Assembly (NCBI GenBank): GCA_003952965.2
Contig: CM025854.1
Location: 19,948,111 to 20,012,110, forward strand
Length of the DNA stretch: 64,000 nt
Source: Morella rubra
Lineage: Eukaryota; Streptophyta; Magnoliopsida; Fagales; Myricaceae
Direction: 5' to 3'
The position numbers were made by a program, and so were the translations under genes. This document shows, piece after piece, positions 11,299 through 22,059 of the stretch (the stretch's first letter is position 1; every line of letters begins with the position of its first letter). The notes beneath the pieces are model-generated. The model was given only the letters and a program-made list of their open reading frames with translations. It was not told where the DNA came from and searched no databases.

Positions 11299-11758
11299 AT
11301 AGATAGTTTTCCAATCTGCCGAGCCTCGCTCTTCCATTCTTATTTCGGCTTAGACTCTCCACGAACAACAATATTGCTTTCTTCTCTTTCACTTCACCAT
11401 TTCTGACTTTTGTGCTTATTTTTTATGATTTAATTCTTCATTTTACTATATTTCAATTTGTGTTTTGTCAGGGCTTCGATCTGGCCAATGATTTAGGAAT
11501 TTTGCTACAATGGTTTGCTTTCTCGATGAATTCGACCCACCACGTTTGCGCTCGTCTTCAGTCAGACACCTCGGCTTTTTCAATCTTCGTCTCCCCCAAG
11601 TGCCGCTGTTTCGTCTAACTACTTCAACTAGTTGAGAATCTACGGGACTAGGAGAGCCCTTATAGTCCAATGTCTTCCGCTTCGTCTTCCAATCATCTTG
11701 AAATATGCGTCAAAGCTTCCACCACTACTCCCAGCAAGCTCGGCGACTGTTAAGAAAT
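11299..11758 (+). pseudogene. Captured chloroplast DHAR 5' fragment (copy B)
   Basis: This is the sister of the piece at 2450-2900. It has the same leader blocks and the same mature start (LEICVKASTTTPSKLGDC, ending at 11758). The equivalent of the first ATG is ATA here. The donor after the exon reads gttaag, with an extra base against gtaag in copy A. It is a transposon-borne remnant with no catalytic CPFC segment. Confidence 0.7.
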
Positions 11759-12175
11759 CTCTATCTCTCCCCTGTTTTATTCCGTTTGGTTACAGAGGAA
11801 ATGCCTGAAAGAAAAAAAAGAAAGAATAAGATGTTTCATTGTATTGATAATCATTACAAAGTAATATGAATTATATTGACATTTCCTTAAGGTTGCATTT
11901 GGTTTTGAGTATTTGAAATCCATTGCGTGCACTACTGGATTGTCGTCTTTGGGAGAACTGATATCTTTATTCAATAGACATCTACACGAGTGTTTTATTT
12001 TACTTGTCAGGAAACTTGATGAAAAATCATCAACATAACAGAGTTGAGTTTCTTCAAATCTGATCTTGATGATTTATGTAACTGGGCTTTGCCTTTATTT
12101 TTATTTTTTGATTACTGGGTATTCTGGAAAATCTTGCAAGTCATGATTTCTGTGTTGTTTGTAATTATTGTCAAG

Positions 12176-13204
12176 GCACCCAAAGCAGCAAGAGCTGGAG
12201 TTGTTCCTCAGCAACTACCTAGTAGCCAGTGGGACAATAGCATCCCATTCTTGGATTTTCTTACGAGTCGATTACGTGCTAATCAGGATTAACAAGGCTC
12301 TTCTGATTTGATATGGTCATTATATAGGCGTGTGAAGCATTCTGGTGTGCTACTTACAGCCTTTGAAGCAGATGTTTGTTTGTAGCAAGTGGAAAACAGA
12401 GAAACATTAGGGACAACGCAGTGGGAGAGGGGCAATGAATGTTATATCTTTAACAAATGTATACCCTTGCTACATCTGGACATTAAGTCTAAATTAAGGC
12501 CTGTATAACTCTTAAGCCTCATCCTTGTTAAGTCTCTATGTAGTGTCAATGATTCTGCTTCACAATCTGGCTGGCAGGATTATAGAATAAGTGCTCAAAT
12601 GGAAGTACAACGTGTGGCTTGTCTGTTGCATGTCATAGACTCATAGTTGTGATGGGGAAGTGTCTTAAATGCATGAAGATCAACCAGAATGTTTAGGTGG
12701 GGGAGGGGGGGTTACTAAAACGTGGTTAATTCTTAATAGTCATCCTTGTACTACACTTGAGTGCTTGTGTCATTTTCTCTACCCTTTTTCTGACGTGAAG
12801 TTCTCTGATTCAGGTGCCCTCATTTTTCATCCGTAAGCTAATCACTCAAGTTTTCTCTTTTATCAATATTTCACTTTTCAACAGGTAATCATTATTTTTG
12901 GAGTTCTATGTTACGTCCTTGAATGATCAAAACATTTTTGTAGTGAGTTGGTTTTCTTTTTCTTTGTTTGTGGGTGTTGTAGTCTACTCTTGAGACGCGA
13001 ATGTTGCACATTTTCAAATGGGGAGTATGTGAAATCTGGACTAGCAGAATTAGAGAAGTGGATAGTCGGTGCAACAGAGGAGGTACATAAATCTTTGCAT
13101 TTCTTGGCATGTTAGGTTTTGCAGTGGTTGAATCCTATGCTTTTAGGTCCTGAATCTTTGCCTAAACTGTAGCATGCAGGAACCTCATGGCACGAGCTAA
13201 ATGT
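12176..13204 (+). pseudogene. Captured myosin XI tail gene fragment (copy B)
   Basis: This is the sister of 3375-4434 with better preserved reading. The first exon from 12176 keeps its AG acceptor and reads APKAARAGVVPQQLPSSQWD, followed by FLDFLTSRLRAN; its 3' end carries a small deletion that removes the splice donor seen in copy A. The next exons are 12814-12884 (VPSFFIRKLITQVFSFINI), 12983-13082 ([19 protein letters not shown] onward) and a short one near 13173-13204 (HAGTSWHELN). The order matches the dilute/globular tail of plant myosin XI. The motor head is absent and no promoter of its own is seen. Confidence 0.8.
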
Positions 13205-13237
13205 TTGCCTCTTTTAACTGTTTACTTTGACCAGGCT

Positions 13238-13608
13238 GGGACTGGTTTTGGTGCAATGCTTAGTGCAGTTCATGGTTTCAATACAGGTATATTGGTGTGC
13301 AATCGTATTTAAAAACTCTTTTCTGATGTATACAAAGTTCTTAGTGCTCCTTGGTTTCAGGGATCCTGTATCTTCAAAATCACGTGAAGGGACCAAAGTG
13401 GCTTTCTTTTGTAGTTGGTGTAGATCTCATTTACTTCTTGTTCGCTTGTCTAATTCTTTCAATTTCAAAAATGACCTTCCACATCTAGTCTGGAAGATCT
13501 GTCTCTCAACTAGCTTGTAAATCAACTTACCTCAATTTATTTCATTGTCTTTGTCCACAGCTTCCTCCACTTCTACTCTTTTCAGGTGCGAGTGCTGCAT
13601 TTGGAGGT
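13238..13608 (+). pseudogene. Captured exons of an unidentified host gene (copy B)
   Basis: Three exon-like pieces have splice borders: AGTGFGAMLSAVHGFNT (from 13238), DPVSSKS followed in another frame by KGPKWLSFVVG (13362-13430), and LPPLLLFSGASAAFGG (about 13560-13606, before gtaagg). Gly/Ala-rich, partly hydrophobic segments suggest an organelle or membrane protein. I do not recognise the family. Copy A keeps only the first piece and the start of the second. Confidence 0.4.
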
Positions 13609-15566
13609 AAGGATATGTCTTTTCTTGCACTTGGTGTAAAGTTGAAATGGTATAAATACAATTTCAGTTCCAATCTTTTGAAGGGCTCTCAAATTGCCTT
13701 GAGTTTCAGTTGTAATACAATCTGTTTCATTTGCTGAATTGGGCCTTTTCTACAAATGCTTGATGAGATGAGCAGCGTAGTAATTGATGTAAATTATGCT
13801 AAGGTAAGGTAACAGCAGGATGGAATTGTATAGGTGAAGAAGTAGTTCTCAATTGGTTAATGTATACTCTCGGTAACTATGACCCACAACAATCTATCGA
13901 ACATATTGATCATGAAACTTGTGTCCGTTATTGAACTTTCAAATAACTCAAATGGGGGATTTAGCCTTTTGTTTTACTTGTTAAACAAACTAGATAGAAC
14001 ATTGGAATCTTTGTCATTCATTGCTGCTTATGCTACAATTGCTCTTATTTTTTCTCGTGCTTTTGTTCGTTTTGGATTCTTTTGACGGTTCAAAACTCAG
14101 GACTGAAATTTATTAGATCTAAAGGGCAATGAGTCACTTGTTAGTAGATTCTCTAATGAATCTAACCTGCAGAAATATCTTTATCATTTCTCATTGAGGT
14201 TACTTTCTATTGATTTGATATTCACAACATGTAGCCTGTTAAGCTTTTTGATAGTGTCAGGTCTCTTTCTTTTCTTCTCTTATTTTCCTCTTACTGCCTG
14301 CTTGTTGCTTTGATGTAGCTTTGCCTACTGTAATTGCAATAAACCACCGTGCAGTACCCATCACAGGGTTCTGGGGCTCATGTGGTAGTTTGATATCAGT
14401 TATTTTGTTATATGAGAATTATGTATAATCACTAAGAAACTCAGGAGAGAAACAGAAAAACTAGTGAAAAGTAAGAAGGCTAAATAGAAATTCTAGGCAT
14501 ATGCCTCTGACCAGGCTCCAGAGCTGCCAGTTTTTATACTGATAATTAGAGGCTACAATTCATGCTCATCATGAAATCATATACATGTTAGTGATAAATT
14601 AGTATGTTACTTATGCAAAAAGAAAGGACAATTTGATTGGTCAAATTAGCTACCAAGTATTTTGTTACACCTTCATTTGGGGCAAACTTCTGGTTCATGG
14701 GATTCTAAACAAGCCTATATGTTTTTGCATGTGTCTTTCATTTTCCACTAACCCTGTTTATAATTGAATTTCAGGATCAAAATATGTGATTGAGCAATAA
14801 TGGAGCAATATAGGAAATGACCCAATTTCACCTGCTGGATTTAGATTAGGAACAATTTACTTTTGATTTTTAATTGAACAATTGGCATAGTATGTTTTGT
14901 TTCCTTGTATTTTGAATAATGTCTCTTCAATATATTTCATTTCCTTTTGTTAATCTTGAAATCTTTACTTATTTTCTTGTTGAACTTGGAGTACATTATT
15001 TAAAATAAAATAAAAACATAATTTTGAACTTTAGAAAAGCAATTTCAAATGGATAAAATAATTATTCAGAAAATTTGTGACTAAAAAAATGTGTGGTAAA
15101 AAGTCACCTTTTCATAATGACAAATAAAATATGTCATAAAAAATAGTTTTTAGTAATAACAATAAATTTTTTCACAAAAAATAACTTTTAACGGCAAATT
15201 TTAAATTTTGTCACTAAAGATTGAAAACAAAGAATATCTGTTCAAACGGTTTTTTTGTGATGAAATTTTAAATTTTGTCAGAAAAGATTGAAACCCATTC
15301 GAATGGGTTATACTCCGTTTGAACGCAAAAAGCCGTTCGAACGGGTTATATGTCGTTCGAACGCAAAACCCGTTGGAACGGATTATATGCTATTCAAATG
15401 GTCTTACATGACGAATCATAGATTTTGTTACCTAAACTCTTTCCTGACGGGCTAACCCTGACGAATTGAGTGATGCATAGATTTTGTCAGCCAAAACATT
15501 TGGTGGAAAAAAAATAGCTTTTGGTGACAAATTTTTTTATCACCCAAAGCTCAATTTCTTGTAATA
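13609..15566. other. Non-coding right half of the CACTA element
   Basis: AT-rich DNA without recognisable coding sequence. The last 500 bp carry the subterminal repeat field: motifs around TTTTGTCA and GTGACAAATTTT, and several CGTTCGAACG-like palindromes between about 15230 and 15400. Some of the middle may be intron from the captured genes. Confidence 0.55.
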
Positions 15567-15569
15567 TGT

Positions 15570-16120
15570 ATTGCAATACATTACGGGGTTTCCTGGCCAA
15601 AGTATTTTTTACCTGGCTGCTAGTTCACTTCATCTCAAAGCTTTCATCGATTCTGATTGGGCTGGGTGTGTTGATACTTGCAAATCTGCCACTAGGTTTT
15701 GTATTTTCCTTGGAGATGCTTTAATATCCTGGAAGTCTAAGAAACAAACAATAGTGTCACATTCTTCTGCAGAGGCAGAGTAGAAGGCTATGGCTTCTAC
15801 TAGCTGCGAACTTACATGGCTTAAGTTTCTCTTAGCTGATTTTTTGCACTCCTCATTCCTAGCCAGCTTTACTCTTCTATGATAACTAAACTGCACTTCA
15901 TATTACTGCCAACCCGGTATTCCACAAACGTAAGAAGCACATTGAATTAGATTGCCATCTCATTTGGGAGAAAATACAGTTGGGTCTTCTTGTTACACTT
16001 CATGTTTGATCTCATCATCAGCTTGATGACTTATTTACTAAAGCTTTGGGTTCAGAACAGTTTTCTTTCTTATTGTCCAAGCTGAACATTCATAATCTCT
16101 TTTGTTCATCTTGAAGGGAG
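15570..16120 (+). mobile_element. Copia RNase H end and polypurine tract (copy B)
   Basis: The copia pol resumes right after the CACTA target duplication: [34 protein letters not shown] and [18 protein letters not shown] are the usual copia RNase H motifs. A TAG follows SSAEAE at 15781-15783, and later frames (KAMASTSCELTWLKFLL) are broken. The region ends in a purine tract, TTGAAGGGAG at 16111-16120, which normally primes plus-strand synthesis next to the 3' LTR. Confidence 0.85.
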
Positions 16121-16373
16121 TATTAGAGTTATTTTTACTTTGTCTAGAATAGTCTAGACTAAGCCAAAGCATTGACGTTGATAAGCTGGAAGCTAGTTTG
16201 TTTAGAAGCCGTTAGTCAGATAGTTAGCAGGACGTTGGTTAGTTATCCAACTTGCTTCACTCTGAAATATATAAGGACGATTGTGTAGTCTTTATTCGAT
16301 AACTTGAATATACAGAATATTCACAACACACTCTCTCTCATCTTTTCTTATCTCGTCTCGGTTTCCATTTACA
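16121..16373 (+). repeat. Copia 3' LTR
   Basis: It begins TATTAGAGTT directly after the polypurine tract (TG expected, one base changed) and probably ends near TTTCCATTTACA. It contains a TATA-like ATATATAA at 16267-16274 and a CT-rich downstream stretch. Length is about 250 bp. The right limit is inferred, because the 5' LTR and a target duplication are not in the window. Confidence 0.6.
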
Positions 16374-19300
16374 AAGTTGACAAATTCTATAAGGGAATAA
16401 ACCATGTATGCATAGTATGTATCAAGAGGACTACATATCAACAAAATTGTAAAATCCTTTGAAAAATTTATATTAATTGAATAATAATTGATTTGGTAGT
16501 TAAAGAAAAATTCAGGGGCAATTTTTAATTTTTTTCTAAATTTGGAGGGTATTTTGTAAATCGAGAAAAACTGTTAAAAAAAAAAACCTTAAACGAGAAT
16601 TCTAGCACGGGATCTCTAATTAATTCGGATAGGAAGATATATGGTTGGCTTAGATCTTCCTACCTGCAGTCCGCTTGTACTCAAGATATATATAGAATAT
16701 AGTTCGGGGTTATGATAGATCATGTGGTGTACGTATATATGTCTGCTTTAATTGTTTACATGACTTTTGCTACGTCGTTTTACACCAACAAAAAAGAAAG
16801 TGTTTTGTTCAAGCTGGTACCAATTCGTTTTTTGGATAATGGTGAGTAGTTTCATAAATTTAAGAAAATTGAGATATACAAAACAGTAAGGCCCGGAGGC
16901 CCGTACAGGGAAAATAGGCACACAGGCCCATATAGAGAAACAAACAGGCCTGCAAAAACAAGCATTCAGGCCTATATAGACTTTTTGAAAGCGTAATGTT
17001 CTGCTGCTTATATTTTGCGCAGAGAATTCTTATTCTCTGCAAAAGGCTGAGAATTCTACAAAACTTTGTGCTTGACGATATCAAAACTAAGCCCCGTCCA
17101 ATCTCTTGGGCCTGAATATATTGAGCGTAATGGACCTGATAGTCTTAAGGAAATAAAGAACAAAAAGGCTCAAAACATAAACACCTAAAATGAACTGTTC
17201 ACGACTACAAACCACCGATAGCCACGAATCTTCCAATAACCAAAAAATTGCCCCACGACCTGACAATATGAGGGACAAAATCGATTATGGGAAATGAGAG
17301 AAAAGTGGTTAAAGAAAAAACAAAAGATATAAACGGAAGAGTCACAACGGAGCCAAGGAAGTATGCAAGCATATTGTTTACAAAATACATTTCTGGATCC
17401 CACATGGTCCCAATCTCATACGTTATACAAAGAACAGGCTGACATGATGTACACTGTACACATGTGAAAAATGAAATTGATCAGGCGTACGGTTTTAATG
17501 ATTATGCATGTAATTTCCGTCTCCTCAAGTGTTCTTTTTTTTTTTCACTTTTTTTTTGTTGTCCGTTAATTTCTTAATTTTAACTTTTAAGGGGCACGAG
17601 TGGATAACTATTAATTTCTTTCTTTTCTTCCAGCTCTTCTCTCTTTTATTTATTTATTTTTTTCCCTTCAAATCAAGACTCCAAAATTATATACTTACCA
17701 TTTGGATATTAGCTAGCTAGGTGGGACTGATCAAAGGAGAAGGATGGAAATTTATCCACAATGGTGCAAGCTAATTAACCAAACTTGTTAATTAAAAGGA
17801 AGTTATCGAAACCAAACCACGTGTGGCGGTTCAAAGAGAGAGTACTCATGGGAGTCATGGCTATAAATTTATAATACACCTCCTCTAGGTGGACCACCTG
17901 ACAATTTTTGTTTAGTTTATGCTATGTGACAATTAAAATTAATGGACCACTTCACTTTAAATTATATATATATATTCGCAAGGTGCATGGACCACGCACG
18001 GTCGGCCTCGTGTTGATCATGCAGTGAGCTTCGGACATGTGAAAAGACGTACACCCATGTGTCATGATCATGAATATGATTTTTTTTTTCTTAGCATGAT
18101 CCTGAATATGATTACTAACAACGTCGTATGCATATGCATGTGACTCTTCGATCGCGAATCAGAACAACCCAAAAGAGACAATTGTTCCGCGTTATCTTTT
18201 TCAGAATCCACGTGGCGTCCATTATTGGCCATTTGATTCATCCACGAGATTAACGATGAATGAATGGTTCATGCACATGGCATGCATGCTAAAGCACTAG
18301 TACTGTAATGGAACCGACAAATATTTTTGCTTTCGAATCCAAGGACTACATCGACCTCGATCAACCATACACGTGTCTTGTTTGGAAACCATATGCACTA
18401 ATATCGAATATCTTTTGGAGTGATGATTATCTATACAGATTAGACGTTTCGATATCACGTGGAAAATTAGGGCTAAAACCAAAAATCTTTCGAATAATGA
18501 CCTATAAATACCAAAAACCTTTCCACGTGATTTGATATCCTATTGGTTATAGGATGCGATGAGGTGGGTGGGTGTAATTGGACAAGATAGCTTTGCTTTA
18601 GCTAGCTTTCAGTACTTTTCTCCACCTAATTTGATGATAATTAATGTACTGAAATGGTCTAATCAAATTGATCATAAAGTAAACGACTAATATATAATTT
18701 TTTTTTGTTATTTTTGTTTCTTTTCCTTTTCCGTGCCGCAAACGTCGCATGGAATTAAACAATCAGCTAGCTCTATGTACGTGCGTAGAGAGAGAGAGAG
18801 AGTGGATTTTGGTAGGGTTTGCTAATTGGCAACAAATTAAACTACTGGGGGAAAATTCGTTGATATACTTGAAGACTAAAAGGTCGAGGATCGATGAAGA
18901 GGTCATATATAGTGGCTAGTTAAAGATATGTACGTACGGATAGCAGCCAGCGAAAATAATGGAGCTTAGCTCGTGGTCCCCGGTAATTGGTTCCGGGTCC
19001 ACAAAGATTAATTACACCATGAAAAATTCAGCAAAACAACAGAACGTGCATGATTGTTGAATTGGAATCACACGAAGCAACCGGAAACGTACTTCCCGTT
19101 GGTACCCATCAGGAGATGTCATTGTTGAGGTGGATGTGTCTTATCGATCCCTTTATCTCTTTGGTTGTTTCTTGAATATGCATGTTTGCCCATAACTTCC
19201 TTGACATGGATTGTCAATTTCAGAAAATGGGCCAAAAAACAATAAAACAAAAAAAATCCAGAAGTATGGGTAAATCCATAATTTGGAGATATTTTGTGGA

Positions 19301-20090
19301 GGTCTCATTGTATACCCCACAGCTCAGAGAGGGGGCATCTCGCAAGTGGAGGAGCTGCTTAATTCAGAAGATAAAAGAGGACATCATCACGAGGATACAT
19401 GCTGATCGGTCGGTGAGACCAACAAATATCTTGAAGATTGCGCCAATCTCCATCAAAGTTGAAGGACTTTTGATGCCCATAGATCGCATGTCTCCGACAT
19501 CAAATCTTCCATATCCAGGGCAGTACCCCACGGTATCCAAAGAAAAAAAAGAAAAGAAAAGCCAATATATAATTGCTTCCAACTTGACTAGAAAATATGG
19601 TGCAGTACTCCATCTAATAATTTTACAGACTATATAAGTTTGAAAAAGGTGAATTGGCAGAGATTTTTGAGAAAACTTCAAAAGTACGTACGTACCCAAA
19701 AGGTGTATTTTTTTTTTTTTAAATGTTAAATCGATCATGAAAGATGACATTAGGTTAAAAAGCTTAAGATACACATTAATCCAGGGAAAAAATTACAGAA
19801 TGCCCTCCTCTTTAACCAAATTATAGGAAATTCTCAAAAGAGATCTCCTGTGCTTAATTTCTGTTGTTTTGACGTCAAAATATCGGTTTTCAATTTGATA
19901 AATTCAGGAATCTGAGCCATATTTTTGCAGCAATTTCAGTGTGATTCACTTTGATAATTTTATTAATGAAAAACCTTTAGCTTTTCCCCTGTTGCTTTCA
20001 TCTCCTTAAGTTTCTCATCTAGATACTTATCGAGCTTGTCGTGTGGCAAATTGCATATTGTATGTGGGGACAAGAGATCAAAATGTACAT
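16374..20090. other. Intergenic DNA with a G-box cluster
   Basis: No coding gene is recognised. It has AT-rich and T-rich tracts and a GA microsatellite near 18788-18802. Five exact CACGTG G-boxes fall within 712 bp: 17818, 18209, 18370, 18456 and 18524. The last two sit in an inverted arrangement (ATCACGTGGAAA and TTTCCACGTGAT) around a TATAAATA at about 18502. A frame at 18308-18535 has no family motif. Confidence 0.5.
17818..18529. promoter_or_regulatory. Cluster of five CACGTG G-boxes
   Basis: Exact CACGTG hexamers start at 17818, 18209, 18370, 18456 and 18524. In plants G-boxes bind bHLH and bZIP factors, including MYC2-type jasmonate regulators. The nearest downstream gene is a lipoxygenase about 3.5 kb away, so a link to its control is only a possibility. 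Confidence 0.35.
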
Positions 20091-20096
20091 AGTCAT

Positions 20097-20222
20097 GTCT
20101 ATAATCATAATCATAACCATCATCATCTCCATCATCATGATCATTATGGTCATCATCATTTCCATAGCCATGTCCACCACCACTATCATCATCATCAATC
20201 ATTACCATCATCATGATCTAAT
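20097..20222. repeat. ATC/CAT trinucleotide microsatellite
   Basis: An imperfect run of CAT/ATC units gives long Asp/His-rich frames on the minus strand and Ile-rich ones on the plus strand. These frames are low-complexity by-products, though the minus-strand frame ends in a less repetitive KLDKYLDEKLKEMKATGEKL. Confidence 0.6.
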
Positions 20223-20889
20223 TAATATGTTGACAACCTCAAATCTATTGAGCGATTGGCTTGGCTAGTGAGCACTAGTCCTTGCCATTGTCTCTTCAAA
20301 GTAACTTCATTTTTTGACTAGAAATAGAAGCGATTGTTTTTTCATTCACAGTAATTGGTTGCTATACATATGTTTTCCCACATGTGACCTTACTCTCCGC
20401 GTCTCAGTGCAACAACCCAAAGAAAACACTAGTCACATATGTGCTATGACTTCAAAAGGACTAGTCAAGGTTGCTCTTGAAGCTCCTTAATTCATTATAA
20501 AGCTCAGTTCTACCTAGTAAGGTTCCAATGTGGGACTTGATCCTTATAGAACCAATCTATCATTCATTCTCTTCTTCCATTCCATGTGAGATTCGAATTT
20601 CACATTTAGGTTTAATTAGTTATAGGAATATTAGGGCATTTACTTGTAGTATGGCCAAACACTCTACAAGTGGTACTCTTTGGAGGTTTCCAATTTAATT
20701 TCACTCTCACTTGAGCCAAATTCCGCAACCAAGGACTTTGGAATATCTTAATCCGTTTGAATATCAATACAAATTTTAGCAAAAGAATAAACTCTCAAAG
20801 TACTAGGATGACCATCGAGTTACAAGGGATTCCCAATTAAGTAGCCATGAAATTCCATACCTTCAAGTGTCCAAAGCATCAATGGAACA

Positions 20890-21065
20890 CTGTAGAACTA
20901 GATTCGGACTGGGATACAGAGAAGGTGCTCTTGGATAAAAGAATACCAGGCTGCCATTTCCTCACAATAACAAGCTTTCCAGGCACATGATACGGGCCAC
21001 CATCAAGCGATGCGAGACAAGCATCTGAACTCTTCATTTTGAAAATGAAAAAGAACAAAGGTTTT
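20890..21065 (-). pseudogene. Fragment of a DUF4283-type, LINE-associated ORF
   Basis: The minus strand reads FFFIFKMKSSDACLASLDGG then PYHVPGKLVIVRKWQPGI. The pattern of a Gly-Pro/Pro-Tyr turn, a short hydrophobic strand and RKWQPG resembles the DUF4283 domain found next to zinc knuckles in plant LINE ORF1 and related proteins. The usual continuation (PVWVKL...) is lost after a frame change. It is a short isolated relic in intergenic DNA. Confidence 0.45.
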
Positions 21066-21483
21066 ATGATTTCGTTATCTTGAAGAAAGTTTAATCCACT
21101 AGAACGCCAGTTTTCTTGCAAAAGTGCTCATTATGCACATGTAAAATCCAGTAGCTTTTGGTTCGAATTATTCGGAGCTTCTGATTTAATCAACTAGAGT
21201 TTCAGGGTTCCTGCTTCGTTGCAGATTCACAAAACTTTAGTATGCATGTGTTGCCTTATAAACGTATATAACTCAATTTGATAAATGGCACGAGATAATA
21301 ACTCTTGTCGTTGTCATGGGACAGCACTCTATGGGTCACATATATACAGTGCTAGAGCAGTATCCGCATATCAAGGAAATCGTGAGGACACACTATATTC
21401 TATACTATTTTCCTGACCTGTTTGCATGGTGGCAAGTAAATTTTCTTCTTAATTTAATATTTTTTATGAATTAAATACTAAAA

Positions 21484-21486
<3 letters not shown>

Positions 21487-21529
<43 letters not shown>

Positions 21530-21535
21530 TATATG
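21487..21535. repeat. CT/TA compound microsatellite
   Basis: (CT)n runs directly into (AT)n with a single GT interruption. Minus-strand frames reading IYIYIY come from this repeat and are not genes. Confidence 0.8.
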
Positions 21536-21984
21536 GAGCAGAGGATATAGCTTTTCAAGTACTGAATGTTTATCATATGATCCAGCTCGTAAATAAAATA
21601 AAGGACAGAAGAAGCATGCCCCAAGTCCATAATTGTAGGTTGGAGTGATAAGATCGGTTTTTTCTTGAAAACCGCCAACGACCTGCAGATAGGGCCAAAC
21701 AAAAAACACCTCGTTTCTTTTTTTTTTCTTTTTTGTCTTTTTCATTAGGCATATCCACTATTCTCTGACCATATAATTTTCATTTTCTTCCCTCCGGCCA
21801 ATAGATGATTCATCATGTCCTTCTGACCAAGAGAACGAATGCATGTGCTTTGACGGGACTTCTTATTTGCCCCTTGTTTTCCACATGGGCCTTGGAATAA
21901 TTAAGCTGGGTGCGCATCATGAATATCGCCTTTTTTTTTTTTGAGCGCCAATAATTCCTTCTTAATTAGCCACCTCTACCCTTC

Positions 21985-21990
21985 TATAAA
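21985..21990 (+). promoter_or_regulatory. Probable TATA box of LOX-a
   Basis: TATAAA in the context CTTCTATAAAGTTG lies 75 bp before the LOX-a ATG at 22060, a suitable distance for a short plant leader. Confidence 0.55.
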
Positions 21991-22059
21991 GTTGAATACA
22001 ACAGCGGCTTCTCTAAACCCTTCATAACTCAATATCTCCCGCAACAGTTCCAACCAAAG

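Larger units (their letters stand above)
9941..15566 (+). mobile_element. Complete non-autonomous Pack-CACTA element (copy B)
   Basis: The left end is CACTACAAGAAATTTC at 9941 and the right end is ATTTCTTGTAATA at 15566 (expected TTGTAGTG, so the last bases have mutated). TGT flanks both sides (9938-9940 and 15567-15569), the 3-bp duplication typical of CACTA. Removing the element joins copia codons in frame: GCC CAC CGT, then GTA TTG CAA TAC, reading AHRVLQY. Subterminal palindromes CGTTCGAACG lie at 15334-15343 and 15354-15363, likely sites for a transposase accessory protein. Inside are pieces of DHAR, myosin XI and an unidentified gene, plus a MITE. No transposase was seen. Confidence 0.88.

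Noticed and set aside
18308..18535. 75-residue frame beginning MEPTNIFAF
   Set aside because: No recognisable domain, no homologous copy in the window and no splice or codon signal beyond the open frame.
19963..20214. Asp-rich minus-strand frame of 83 residues
   Set aside because: Its composition comes from the CAT/ATC microsatellite. Only the last part is less repetitive, and no family motif is seen.
21478..21758. Minus-strand frames with IYIYIY and Arg/Glu ends
   Set aside because: They are read from the CT/TA microsatellite and a poly-T tract.
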